Positions 48,491-60,469 of a stretch of 64,000 bases of DNA are shown here, piece after piece. The stretch comes from Dysidea avara (lineage: Eukaryota > Porifera > Demospongiae > Dictyoceratida > Dysideidae). A program made the translations under genes and the position numbers. Position 1 is the stretch's first letter. Each line of letters begins with the position of its first letter. The notes beneath the pieces were generated by a model, which was not told where the DNA came from, did no database searches, and saw nothing but the letters and a program-made list of their open reading frames with translations. Location of the stretch: positions 16,156,780 to 16,220,779 of the forward strand of contig NC_089280.1 of assembly GCF_963678975.1 (NCBI RefSeq), written 5' to 3'.

Positions 48491-51400
48491 ATGGAAAAGA
48501 TAAAGCTGTTCCTCACGTTCTTATTTTGTTGCTTGTTCTTCTTTTTGGTAAGAATTACATTACAGATTGGTGTATGACCTCGTGTATGACGAGGTGCATG
48601 ATTGGGGTATGATTGAGTACGGTGTATGCCAATTAACGTCTGAGCTAGTCTACGTGATAAGATGTTATTTTTTTAGGGAGACATTCTGGCACTGCTAGGG
48701 CCAACCCTGTTAGATTTTGCCCATCGTGTGTCAGGGAGTGATAACATTATACCAGTGATCTTCTCAGTACGTTCCATAGGCCACTTGACTGGCAGTGTTG
48801 TTTGTGGAATACTCTATGACAAGTACAGGAATCAGAGATATGCTATGTTGGCAGCGTCCATTGTCATTGCTGCTCTGGGTGAGCGTATGTGTAGCTGCAA
48901 TGTAAATGTGTGTGTTCACGTATGCTTTTTTTGTGGGTACTGTATGTACAAGGGGGTGTCACGTAGGTACGCACTGTAGGGGATCTGCAACCGTGGTCAA
49001 AGTCTTGACTGGCCGAAATTTCGCTTTGACCTGTGACTAAGAGCCTTTTTCAATCTTTCACTGGTGACTTAGCGACAATATTTCAGTATTTTTTGATTGT
49101 GGATCGGAAATTTTTACCGTGACTTGCCACGAATTTGGTGGCCTTGACCTTTGACTTATACTTTGACCGCAGTCGCAGATCTGCCTACAGTGTATGTTAT
49201 CCCCTTGTATATATGCAGTAATGGATCTAGGAATTTATAAAGGGGGTTTCCAGTTTAGAAGGTGGACATATACACTGACATGGGTGAGTAAGCACACTCA
49301 CCATGCATGCATGCATGCTAGGGAAGTCTGGGGGCATGCCCCTACCCCCCATCCCAGCAAAATTTTGAAATGTAGATGCTCTGAGACTGCATTTGGCAAC
49401 AATTTTAGTGTGAAAGTGAAATCTGTAACTGTTGCATAATCATTTTTTCAAAGGGGGTTTCCATGGAAACCTTGAAACCCCCCCTAAATCTGCCACTGTA
49501 TGTGTATATGTTTTTGGATGTGTGGGTGTGTGATACTGTATAGCTGGTAATTTTCAAAGGACTTTATTTTCGGATATTTCGAAGAGACTGCTCTCTTTAA
49601 AGATAAATCCCCAAGACCTGCTGTTCTTTGAAAATAAATTTCCATAATTAAAAGTAACTTAATTGCCTTCACATGATCAAACATTTGACATGGGCACGTA
49701 ATGGCTTATGTGTTTTAACTGAGTGATTGAAACAGTATTATTACTATGTCAATAGCCAGTAAATAGCTGATCCACGTCTACCATTGTTGGCCGGGACGCC
49801 ATCTACTGCAATTCTAGCATAAGCATCAGTGACTAATTGTAATTTGTTCCATACGAGACTCAGTGCATAAGGATGGAGATTATTCTATCAGCAAGTCAGT
49901 TGTTGGCAAGCATGGATGTATATCTTGTGAGAAGTTGTGTTTATGTGAAATTCAAAATATGCAGCCTTCGAAATTTATAACCTTCAAATTTCTGATTTTG
50001 CCTCCTCTGCAAATTATTCTACTTCAAAAATAACCCGCTATATGGTATTATTTGCATCTTCTAGTACTTATATGTAGTGTAATTGGTCTTGTAATTGGTT
50101 CCTTCTTCATATCCCCTCGGATCATTAGAAGATTAATATTAAACCAGGATGGGAATTACTTTCACTCAGCACAGAAAACCATTGGGTAATTAGAACACAA
50201 AAGACTGCACTACACAAATAGAAACTGCACTATGATCTCTGGACAAAAGAATTTGAATTTTTGTATCAGTATCAATAGAGCAGTCACTACACTCTACAGA
50301 TTATTAGAATCTCAATTATGATGATACCGCTTCATGATTGGTGAAAAGATAAGTCCAGGAATGAGACATTAAAGACACACATGCACACACACACGCACAC
50401 TTGATACACACTTGACACATTCTACATGGGGAGCAAATAAATAATCAAGATATTCTAGTCATAATTGTTTGGAACTAACCACCTCAGGAAGAATCCAACA
50501 ATGGCAATGACCTATGCATCCCATATGTAATAGATCAGTAGGAAAATTTAGTGTATATTTCAAAGGCCTACCCATTGACCACATGCCACCTTCCCATTGT
50601 CAGCAATTGGATCTGCTCCTGGAACATAAACTGAGCTATCTACTGTGAAAGTAAATTTGGATGTGTAGCCATCGTTGATGAATGCTACTATTTTAAAAAG
50701 TTGAGTACATTGCAGGAAAATTAGGAATATTAAAAGTAGTAAAAGCAAGGAGAGTTCCTACACCTGCAGATACATTTAACCCCTAATTCAATCAAGGTTA
50801 TAGACTGAAGTACAATGGGAATTAAATATCTCTGTTGGTACAGGCGACCTCCCTTGTTTCATTACTTTTCCTTGTAGTTGACTTTTGATCGATGAACTTG
50901 CGCGTACCCCATCAAAAGGAATAATGTCACCAGACATAACATAAAATTATTTTGCATCTGAATGCACCAACTATTAATAACTGAAAAGTAAAAGTGACTA
51001 TTATGCTTTGTTTTCAGCTATGTTCAGCATATTGCACAGCATTACAGAGGAAGAACAGTACAGTACAAGTGCCTCTGCAATCACTCCAGTCACTACAGAA
51101 AATACAGGCAATTCATGATAAACGTGATAATCAGCAAATACAGGGAAGTCAAAACATGCTACTGCAAATTGGCTCTTTGCACTGTCAGTGAAAAGAAATG
51201 GAACACAAAGGTAAGTTCATGATGCGTGCATTGTATGTACTACAGTATGCCAAAAGGCACCTTTCAGGCTGAAGCGACATCTAACATCAAGCCCTAGCCT
51301 TATTCCATAATCAATCAGGCAGGTTATTTAGGTAGCATCTGTTAAATAGAAAAGATTAAAATTCTGTTATACCTTATAGGAAGCATTTTTGGCTGCTCTG

Positions 51401-54400
51401 AAGACACTTTTCGGCTTGCCTCTACCTAACCAATCCTGCCAAGGCTCCAGTGAGGCTGGTTTTTGGTCAGTATTTTTGTGAGAAAGTGTAAACCTCCATG
51501 ATCTTTTTAATATACAGTACAGTACTACTATCGTTCAGTAAAGTAGTAATGTATGAGACCACTTCACTTTAGTAACCATGTCCCAAGCATAAGTGTTCTT
51601 CATGACCTCTTTAATAGGACCACCTCATTATAGTAACTATGTTCCAAACATAGATAAGGTGTACTTCATGACCTCATTAATAAGACCACCTCATTATATT
51701 AACCATGTTCCAAACATAACTTCATGACCTCATTTATAAGACCACCTCATTATAGTAACCATGTCCCAAACATAGGTATACTTATGACTTCTTTAATACA
51801 GTGGAACCTCAGTTATCTGAACCTATTGGGACCAGGGGTGGTCCATAAGTCTGAAAAGTCCATATCTCTGAAACTGTATAAATGACCATAAAGAACATTT
51901 AAATAAAATTAATATCAGTATTATCAACTACCCTAATAGAACAGTCACTACTCTAATAAAGCAGTCATTTCTGTAGTTCAGTTAACCGAGAGTTCGGATA
52001 AGTTGGGTCTGGATAACAGGTTCCACTGTAATATGACTGTGGCCTATCATGTTCCAATTATTGTGCAGTATATGTACAGTGATTATGTTTTGATTTGTTG
52101 CAGTATCAGTGTTGCTACCATTCAGCCCAACATTGTACACTCTAATTCCTGCGATGTTCCTTCAGGGTATACCAATTGGATATCTGAACAGTGGTTAGTA
52201 GTTTATATTGTAAAATAAATTTCATGTACAGTATTAATACATTTCTGTACTGTACCTATGTGTACAATGGATTCACATAGACTTAGACTATGTTGAACAT
52301 CACATGCTTTCATGCTTTGGAGTTTCTTAGCATGCTATGGAGTTTTGTGTCAGATATTTAAAATGCAACAGACACCAGTGAGTGGACCACTAGACAAGTA
52401 ATTACTGTAATAGTCAGGGCATACATTCAGACATGAAATTTGTTTTATGGTTTGCCTGGTGCTATTCTATCCTTGGTATGCACAGGTTCACAGTAATAGA
52501 GCTAATTATGTTACAAAAATGAGTAGGAATCACTGTGAGAGTTGTTATATAAGAGCATTACTATTTGAGCACTTGTATAGACATGAACACATGCCTGTAA
52601 TACAGATGCTGTGGCTGATTTGGGTACAAAGTTCTCTTTCACTTGCGGGATATCAGTCCGTATTCTTCTCCCCATTAACAGTTCTGCAGGGCAGAGGGCA
52701 CACCAGGGCATAGGTGTTGCTTTAGAGCTTGGTAAGGATCAGGAGAGTTTTCAACCAAATTGTTGGTAGATTTTACTGTTCTCTCTGCTAGTCCATTTGC
52801 TTGGGGGTAATGTGGGCTTGTTGTGATGTGCCTAAATCCGTAAGTCTCTGAGAATTCCTTCATTTCCTGCGAGTTGAACTGTGGCCCATTATCCGATACC
52901 ATCTCAGCTGGAATGAATGCCAAACCTTGCAAAAATTGATTTTAAACTGTCAATAAATAAGTAGAATTCTTAAGCTCAGTAACAAAGGTTGGTGGTGTCA
53001 TCCCTAGTATTGCAGTGGTTTTGTTAGGATTAGGTGAAATTCCATGCTTGTCTATCACATGACCTAGGAAAACTATGCAAGACTGGTAAAAGCTGCATTT
53101 ACCAGCTGACTGAATTCTTTTAAGTGCAGCCTGTAGTCTGGGTTCATGTTCAGCTGAGTCTTTACCATAAACTAGAATATCATTGACATGGCAAAGCACC
53201 CTTGGGAGGCCTGAAAGCACTTCATTCATATGGCGTTGAAAGATTTCTGGAGCACTGGATATTCCAAATAGCAATTTATTAAAACAATCTCCCAAAGGGA
53301 GTTATGAAAGTGGTCAACAACTTGGACTCATTGGCTAGAGGGATCTGCCAGCATCCGCTGTTGGCATCCAGTTTGCTGAATACTGTTGCTCCTGATATCT
53401 GTGCAAGTGTAGTGTCCACTTTCATAGGGTGCACTTCTCGTAATACATTTTCATTAAGAGGTTTGAGGTCGACACATCCGAACTGCCTTGGTACCACTAC
53501 CATTGCTGCACACCAGGGAGTTGGCTCTTCAACAGGTGAAATTACTCCCAAACTTTTCATCCGTTGTAATTCACATTGCACCTTTAATTGCAGTGGGAGA
53601 AGAATGTTTCATGAGGCATTTAAAGCAAATAGTTGGCTGTTTGGTTTAAGCTTGATTGTATATTTGCATGCAAATGTTCCCAGCCCTGTAAGCAACAAAG
53701 GATACTGTGAAATGATATTCTTCCCCACAGAGCATGCATTTAGCAATAATTCTAGTTCCTTAATTGCCGGCAATCCCAGAAGGTCACTCTTTAGATCTTT
53801 AATTACACACACGTCTGTGTGCAGCGTCTCCCATGGTAAGTGAGGGAGAGATTCGTCTTGCCAAAGATATTCAAGTGGGTCTGATCTAGGCCATAAAGTG
53901 ATACTTTTGTATCTTTCAATGGCGTGGCAAGACCTCCATGTAGAATCCAATATGGCAGTAACCTCAGCACCTGTATCTACTTGACAGCTATTGGTTTCCT
54001 TTGGATTTGGATTGTTATAGCCCATATGTTCTTTTTGGTACCTTCCACAGTGTCTAGATACTTGTCAGGTGTTTCTGGCTGTGGCTGATTTGACTGGCTG
54101 GAGGAGAGTTCATGTAAATTCCTGGTCTGCACGGCAACTGAATACTGGCTGCTATAGTGTCTTTTCCTGTTGCAGCGGCAACACATTACATCTCTGGCTG
54201 GGAATGACTGTCATGGGTGGGAGGCCTTCCCACATCTTCTCTAGTTCTGGTGTGTCAATGTTTGCCTAGCTGGTATTGTGGGTAGTTTCCTTCTGGGTAA
54301 TGTTGTAGATACTGCTTCTAGGGATGTATCCTCCTTAACTGGCTGCTTCAATACTTCTTGTTCCTTCACTACCTCACGTTGACGGATTAGCCATTTAGCC

Positions 54401-56420
54401 TTGTCTAACATGAGTTCTGCCTTCATCTGCAAATGTTTGGACAGGGTGTGGTCATGAACCTCGACTACAAGGCGATCCCGAATTAGTTCTTCTTTCATCA
54501 CGCCAAATTCACAGTTATCACTTAGTCAGTGTACTTCAGTAATGAATTGCTTGACAGACTCATTCGGCAGCTGACATCTCTTATTAAAGTACATCCCTTC
54601 GAAGATAATGTTCTTTCGCACCTCGAAGTAATCATCGAAAACCTCAATGACTTTGCTGTACTTCTTTTTATTCTCTGCGGATATTCTTGTAGTGTCCAAA
54701 ACATCTTCCGCGTCCTCTCTAAGACAATAGAGAAGATTACTTACTTGTTGCTCGTCCACCTTGTGTGCTAGCCCTAATGCCAGGTGGTATTTTTCAAATC
54801 GACGCTTCCATTTAGTCCAGTTGTCAGTCTTCTGGAAGCAAAAAAGAGCTGGAGGCTGTAGGTTCACTGTAGCCATCCTGAAACGACAGTTACTTCTGAC
54901 ACCATGTGCGATAACAACGCATGCACAATAATCATTAATCTAAATACAGCACAGCAAACATATAGAGGTTACAACAACAAACACACAGTATAGTATGCAG
55001 AACAATAATTATTACATCAAGAACTATAATTTACACCAATATTGGTAGGTGTCCTACTGCTTGTATGCCCTTGTAGTATTTGTGCTGTAGGTAATTTAGA
55101 TGTCAGTTTCAGGGTATTATATTTGTATTTGTACAGTGGTTCTAATAGTTCTTAAATTTAAAAACACGTGCAGTAGTTTTAGCAGAAAGGAAACAATTTA
55201 ATTGTTCCTACAGTGTTTGCCAATCTTAAGATATTAATTATGTTTTACACATAATCTTGTTTACAGGTGTCAATATTTCATTATTGAGACTATGGGATGA
55301 GAAATCCGGACCTTACATGCAAGCATTACATTTCTCTTTTGCGCTGGGAACAGTTGTGGCACCTCTACTAGCCAGGCCTTTCATATCACACAATGCCATA
55401 CCAGATATACCCACCAGCCATTACTGTAACCCATCAAGGGATGACAACACTACAAAATGTGACAATATTACTAGAGCTTTATTTCCTAATTGTACTGATT
55501 CATCAGAAAGTTCTCTACAGTTTGGATGGTCCTACTGGATATCTGCCATAGGTATGTTAATAGTTGCTATTCCACTGATTTATTTTGCTGGTTGTACTAA
55601 AAGAAGACATCCCAAGTTGTACACAGATATCATAGAACAACAGGAGAACACTCCATCTGCTACCAAACAGAATAAGAACCCAGCTAATGTACAGCACTAC
55701 AAAGCCTTTTGGATTTTTATAGTATCAATATGTACGATATTTCTCTTCTTCTACGTTGGCATTGAAGACACCTATGGTAGCTTCATATTCACGTTTTCTG
55801 TCACATACAAAGAGCTGTGTTTCTCCAAGTCAAAAGCTGCGTTACTCAATTCTGTCTATTGGGGGTCATTCACATTTGGGAGACTTTTAGGCATCGGAAT
55901 TGCAATGCTTAAGGTACCAACTACAACTATGATAGTAGCAGACTTTATTGGGTGTATGGTCACAGTGGTACTGATTAATGTACTACATACAGGTGAAACT
56001 GTGATTTGGATTGGGTCTGCATTAATGGGTTTGGCCATTGCTTCTATATTCCCTACAACATTAGTATTTGTTGATGAACATTTGGAGGTGACAGGAAGGG
56101 TCACTGCAATACTTGTGAATGGAGCAGCACTGGGTGGTATGGTGCTTCCATTAACTGTGGGACTACTTGTTACAAATGTCAACCCAGAGTATTTTCTCTA
56201 TCTCATGTTGGCATATTCTTCAGGTGCTTCAGCATTGTTTGTTATAATGTTGGTAGTGTCTTACTTGTGGCGACGTTACTACTCTGTTAACTCTACTGTT
56301 CCGGTACACTATGAACCACTACCAGAAGAGAATATGGAAGAGACTAGTGACACTACTGTTGAAGACAATGTGACAACTACTGAGGATAGTGATCACACCA
56401 TTGAGACTACTGGTCTTTAA
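48491..56420 (+). CDS. MFSD4-like major facilitator transporter (complete, 4 exons)
   Basis: Predicted 12-helix major facilitator of the MFSD4/sodium-dependent glucose transporter 1 type, probably at the plasma membrane. Exons: 48491-48547, 48677-48878, 52104-52166, 55267-56420; 491 residues, all junctions GT-AG and phases consistent. Evidence: GDILALLGPTLLDFA opens helix 1, GILYDKYRNQR is the family A-motif after helix 2, the 63-nt exon 3 supplies the missing SVLLPFSPTLYTLIPAMFLQ helix, and SLLRLWDEKSGPYMQALHFS is the hallmark block. A glycosylation-rich loop (NTTKCDNITR, NCTDSS) follows. The C-terminal tail is acidic and Thr-rich. Substrate is not shown by the sequence. Intron 3 (52167-55266) contains an antisense gypsy fragment. 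Confidence 0.9.
48972..49192. mobile_element. 221-bp MITE in the second MFSD4-like intron
   Basis: CACTGTAGGGGATCTGCAAC...GTGGTCAAAGT at the left is mirrored by ACTTTGACCGC...GCAGATCTGCCTACAGTG at the right. The inverted repeats are about 30 bp, imperfect, and there is no coding sequence. Target duplication unclear. Confidence 0.7.
49216..49498. mobile_element. 283-bp MITE with CAGTRRYGGATYTAGG ends
   Basis: The left end CAGTAATGGATCTAGG and the right end (reverse complement CAGTGGCAGATTTAGGGG) form imperfect inverted repeats. The inner GGGGGTTTCCA also recurs. It follows the 48972-49192 MITE within the same intron. The ends resemble those of 37487-38135 only loosely. Confidence 0.6.
50715..51540 (+). 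mobile_element. Composite dispersed repeat, copy E
   Basis: Head inverted repeat (50715-50880, cctacacctgcagata on one side and ggtacaggcgacctccct on the other) followed by the body to 51540, with attatgctttgttttcagc, ggaacacaaaggtaag and atatacagtacagtac. It lies in the second MFSD4-like intron. Confidence 0.65.
51545..51796. repeat. Tandem repeat, about four units of 55-75 bp
   Basis: Units of the form gaccacctcattatagtaac, catgttccaaacata, cttcatgacctcattaataa recur four times with length variation in the spacer. It directly abuts the pogo-like MITE that follows. Confidence 0.8.
51799..52028. mobile_element. pogo/Tigger-like MITE with TA duplication
   Basis: Ends CAGTGGAACCTCAGTTATC (left) and GGATAACAGGTTCCACTG (right) with TA on both sides (51797-51798, 52029-52030). 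CAGTGGAACCT ends with TA duplication are typical of pogo-type elements. Two tandem copies of the recurrent motif (51930, 51950) lie inside. It lies 75 bp upstream of MFSD4-like exon 3. Confidence 0.85.
52675..54903 (-). mobile_element. Degraded Ty3/gypsy retrotransposon fragment
   Basis: Minus-strand remnant in coding order. Gag: 54526-54876 and 54241-54501. Degenerate zinc knuckle: CCRCNRKRHY, about 54180. Protease: VDTGAEV, about 53985. Reverse transcriptase: 53279-53581 and 52942-53295, with FSKLDANSGCWQIP, and HVNDILVYG where the catalytic VDD is altered. After an internal deletion that removes RNase H and the integrase start, the integrase core: 52675-52932, VSDNGPQFNS and PHYPQANGLAERTV. 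A primer-binding-like TGGTGTCAGAAG (minus strand, about 54892-54903) lies just upstream of gag, but no LTR pair is seen. Multiple frame breaks, the deletion and the altered active site make it dead. It lies antisense within MFSD4-like intron 3. Confidence 0.9.
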
Positions 56421-56518
56421 TTTATTTAATAATTTATTGTTTGTACATAATTTTATATTATTTGATTTACCAAATCAGTGGTGACCATACATATCATTAT
56501 AATTATATCTGCAACATC

Positions 56519-56524
56519 AATAAA
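56519..56524 (+). terminator. AATAAA polyadenylation signal of the MFSD4-like gene
   Basis: Canonical AATAAA, 98 nt after the stop codon at 56420. It is the first such hexamer after a T/A-rich 3' UTR. Confidence 0.6.
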
Positions 56525-58250
56525 TGTGACTGGATTTGCGAAATGGGGCCGGGTCTTCCACACACATCCAATTCTATGAACTTGGAGTTAGTGTTCAAGA
56601 ACATATAAGTATGAAATTCAATGCTGGTGCCCACTACTGACCAAATTTCAGCTCCATAACTTTTCCCAATCTTTTCAAAGTTGATAAATTGAATGTGTAT
56701 GGAAGACCCCTTTTCACAAATCCAGTCACATTTGTATCAATACATTTTCTGTTGTATTCTTTTAGTTTGATAAAGCCAATATTCTCCATACAGGTACCAG
56801 TACACTTATTATGTACTAGCATTGGTATTTACCCTTCGTGCAGGACCATTTCGCATTCCACATTAACCACAATGAAAATCACACATTGGGAATTACGCAT
56901 TAAAGATCATGTCGTAAAGTGTAGCATGATGGTAATATCGCCTTTAAATTTCTTCTTTCTTATTCCATCATGCAAGCCTAATGATGTGAACATGCGGATT
57001 AATTGAATGGCATGTAAGCTAATGTCAAGACATGTACAGCTATGTGGTGTAAATAGTACCTTTCCTATCATGCTAGAATTGTAACATGGTCAACAAAGAA
57101 CCGAATACAAAGAGTATTTAAAAGCAATACTATATTTGCCGTAGCTATACTGCAAGCAAAATATTGAGCAAATGAACTTAACACACAGGTGCATACTTCC
57201 TAGCTAATTGATACATGACTTGAAGAAGGCACTCACTCTTATAGAACACATGGGACCATATAGGGATAAGTGACAGTTCAGCTTTCTATATAATAATATT
57301 ATGAGCCTAAAGAGTGGCATATATGTACAAGACCATGTGCATTTCATTTGCTAAAAATTCTTAGCAGGCTAAGTGTCCCCATACATGGGATATAGTACTG
57401 CAGATGCTGTAGTTTCCATACTCAGCAGCTGTGAAGAATTCTCAATAGTCAGTTAGTGGATCTTAGGAAGATTTGCTTGTACAATTTGTATCACCTACTT
57501 TATAGTGCATAGTTGTCCAACTTAAAAAATATATTTTTAATGTTATTTTTTATAATGTTAAAATGTTATTATTTTTCAAAATGAAGCAATGCCAAAGTTT
57601 ATTATGCCATGTCTTCATTGTCTTTAATGCTTTTCTACTGTTAGCACATTGATTAGCAGGTTTTTAAATGTACTAGTGTATTTCCTGTTTTTGTCATTAA
57701 TAGAAAGCTATGTTCGACTGAACACCATGACTAAGTACCTGGCTGTTCTATACATGCATGGTACGATGACTGCGTAAGGCAGACCTATCACTTGATATAC
57801 ACTTTTCCAAATGCTGTGGGGCAATATTGAACTTGCTATGAACAAAGAAAAGTCAAGTTAGAAATAGCTCATTGGTACCTGCCCTATACCTGTAGGACTA
57901 TTTCAGATTCACATATCATAAAGTGTAACATGCATGGTCGTATTGCTTTTATTATTCAAGCCTAATGATGTGAGCATGTGGGTTAACTAAACAACAGAAC
58001 CACATAATAAGTGACAATATAAACACATGTTCCATGGTGGTGCCAGCAGTACTACATGTTCTATCATGCAGGAACTGTAGCACGACTAATAGCTACATAT
58101 ATTGCAAGCAAAGATTGGATAACACAGGTGTATACTTCCTGACACCCAGGTTAATTATTTTTATGATTTAGGCAAGCAGTTAACATCATAAAAGAATTGA
58201 AGTTACAAAGATATGGTATTTAATAAAACACACAGACAAAAGCAATTGTA
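56525..58250. other. No gene seen
   Basis: AT-rich intergenic sequence after the transporter gene. Two loosely similar stretches (about 56870-57010 and 57905-58010, sharing aagcctaatgatgtgaacatg and cacattgggaat-type blocks) suggest an old duplication. No coding pattern. Confidence 0.4.
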
Positions 58251-58251
58251 G

Positions 58252-58398
58252 ATTACCAACTAGAAGAATTACCAGAATTAAAGGAACTGAAGGAGTTGGG
58301 CATTGAGGATAATTATTATAGTGAAGTATACACCACCAACAACAATCATGTGACAATGATGGACGAGAACAACAGTGATGACAATAACACTATCATTG
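58252..58398 (+). pseudogene. Partial duplicate exon of the membrane/coiled-coil gene
   Basis: 147 bp, nearly identical to the 3' half of the exon at about 36558-36705 (both encode KELGIEDNYYSEVY and NNNHVT.MDENN). It keeps an acceptor-like ttgtag, the phase-1 donor gtaaga and an uninterrupted frame of 49 codons. The 5' part of the original exon is missing. Similarity continues into the following intron. No neighbouring exons of this gene are found nearby, so it is probably a segmental-duplication relic, though it could serve as an exon. Confidence 0.6.
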
Positions 58399-58658
58399 GT
58401 AAGAATGTATACTGTATGTCTTGTACATGTGTAACCTTCTCAGTGAAAACTGTATAGCATATAACATAAAAGTTCCACAGGGGGAAAATTTTGCCTTTAG
58501 TGCATTCTCTAATACAATATTGAAGCTTTTGATCAAAATGTTACTAGTCAAAATGCTCAAACATTCAATTCATCAATCAAAACTTTCCCTTGTCAAATAT
58601 TTGTGCTATTTGGTAGTTTGTATGGAGAGTTGTTGAAAACATCAATTGAAATAATTAT

Positions 58659-59259
58659 GTGACCCTACAGTACTTTGGAAAACCATACATTTGGGTACAT
58701 TGGCCAATTTTCTTTTTTTATAGCTAAAATGAAGCACTGAGTGGTTATCTACCTTGTGTGAAAATTTTGTGATGATACATTGAAGCATTCCAATGATGTG
58801 GCTAAAAATCAGTTTATTGAACTGCATAGTGATTAGGTGTGACAAATTGATGACAAATCACTTTGTTGACAAAGATCTCCATTTTTATTATCTAAAATGG
58901 ATGAAAAGAGATCCTTGAGAGTTTAATCATGTGTTCTTTGTGCTTTTCCTCAGTTAAATCACTTGTATTATTGTTTAAAGACAAGAAAATGTTTGGCTTT
59001 AGGAATGAACAAATCACCCAATTTGTAAGTTAATTGCTGTCCCATGCATTGTGAAACTACTACATGGTCTGATATAATTGAGTATATCTCCTAGAATAAA
59101 GAAGCTATGGATGTGAATTTCACGGCAAGAAGGCTTAATAGTTACTTTAACAGAATATACAAAAAAAAGTTGATTTAAAAAATCGCTGAAATTTTTAATG
59201 AACATTCCCACAAATTTTGCATGTGCCCAAATGTATATGGTTTTCCAAAATATGGTCAC
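58659..59259. mobile_element. 0.6-kb MITE inserted in the duplicated intron
   Basis: The left end GTGACCCTACAG...GGAAAACCATACATTTGGG and the right end, its inverse (CCCAAATGTATATGG...CATATGGTCAC-like), form inverted repeats of about 45 bp. The paralogous intron at about 36895-36905 lacks it, so the insertion post-dates the duplication. It has no coding capacity. Duplicated target bases look short (AT or similar). Confidence 0.75.
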
Positions 59260-59430
59260 ATATTTGATTGTTTGTAACTCACCCAAGCCTACAGTTGCTA
59301 AAAGCAGTCTGAGACTAAACTATATCTCTACTGCGTGACTAAAATCTGTATAGTTTGCATCAATATCTAATTTGCTGAAACTCTGCACACTACACTCACA
59401 CAGGTACACTTTAGTCCACTGCTGTCCACA
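59260..59430 (+). repeat. Right part of the segmental duplication
   Basis: tatttgattgtttgtaactc, gactaaactatatctctact and tgcacactacactcac...caggtacactttagtcc match 36900-37045 in the same order and orientation. This confirms that the duplication reaches from exon into intron. Confidence 0.85.
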
Positions 59431-59494
59431 CAATCAGAACAGGAATGGTGACATTAACCACATGACCTGAGTGTGCCCACCACATCCTCTTTAC

Positions 59495-59560
59495 ACACAC
59501 AAGCACACACACACACACACCACACACACACACAAAGCATGCATGCACCCACACCCACAC
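59495..59560. repeat. CA microsatellite
   Basis: Runs of ACAC with occasional interruptions (cacaaagcatgcatgcaccc) just after the segmental duplication ends. Confidence 0.9.
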
Positions 59561-60469
59561 ACTCACACTTAGTGGTGTTGGAGCTTTGGCCTTTCTCTGG
59601 ATAGTCCCTGCAGGTTACTAGTCCTGCCTCTGGATGATTTGCCTGTGCAAGATCTTTTGCTTGAAATGTGAGTCATTTTAATACATCTTCCATGCTTGCA
59701 TCACAGAATGGCAATAGAGTTTCTCAACATCAAGCTCCAGGGCTGGCAGCAAGTGGTTATATATTGAAACAACAGACCCCCACAAAACTTGGTTGTCATG
59801 ACAACTTTCAATAGTCCACTTTATTCTATGCCAATATACTCATGTAGCATGGGAGTGTCCAGTACTGGTAGATGTGGTCAGCCTTAGGAAAAGAAACAAC
59901 TCAAAGTACACGACCCTTTTCTCTATGATCTATACTATTATGCAGTCATTGCCACAGTAACTGGAGCAGGATGGGAGGTTGATATAGCAACATTGTTATG
60001 GGATTTAGCAAGACAGCAGAGGAGGTTGGTCACGTGTCATCAAACATCTTGTGATTTCAAATCAACACCTCAGTATCATATTCTAAGATATCGATAAATT
60101 ATGTTTCCCAGCATCCTTCTTTCAGTCACACGGCACTGTGTGGTCGTTATTACGTAGCAACACCATCATTCCCTACATGTATAGTAAAATAACAAGTGAC
60201 TATCATCACACCACTTTATGTACCTGAGCTACAAGCCTACAACTGTAGGAAAGACACACCCAGCACAGTATGGTTGCTATTAGCAAAATCATCATTCCCT
60301 AAAATAAAATAACAACTGACTATTGCCACAAGCAAAGCTAAGCAAAAACTAAAGCAGCCGGGGCAGGACTAGTAACCCACAGGAGGACTATCCAGGTCTC
60401 ACGGAGAGAAGTCACAGAACCCAAAGTTCCGCCACAACAACCCCAACACTATTAAGGACAAGCTGGGCA

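Noticed and set aside
50065-50190. Open stretch after a ctag, reading LICSVIGLVIGSFF, as a possible extra MFSD4-like exon
   Set aside because: It ends in a stop without a usable donor, and the 63-nt exon at 52104-52166 already completes the protein with matching phases.
53304-53843. 179-codon plus-strand frame
   Set aside because: It is the antisense of the gypsy reverse transcriptase and protease region and has no domain of its own.
54904-55266. Possible gypsy LTR upstream of gag
   Set aside because: A primer-binding-like sequence is present, but no second copy of this stretch exists at the other side, so LTR borders cannot be supported.
59014-59286. 90-codon minus-strand frame
   Set aside because: It overlaps the right half and end of the 58659-59259 MITE and is low in complexity.
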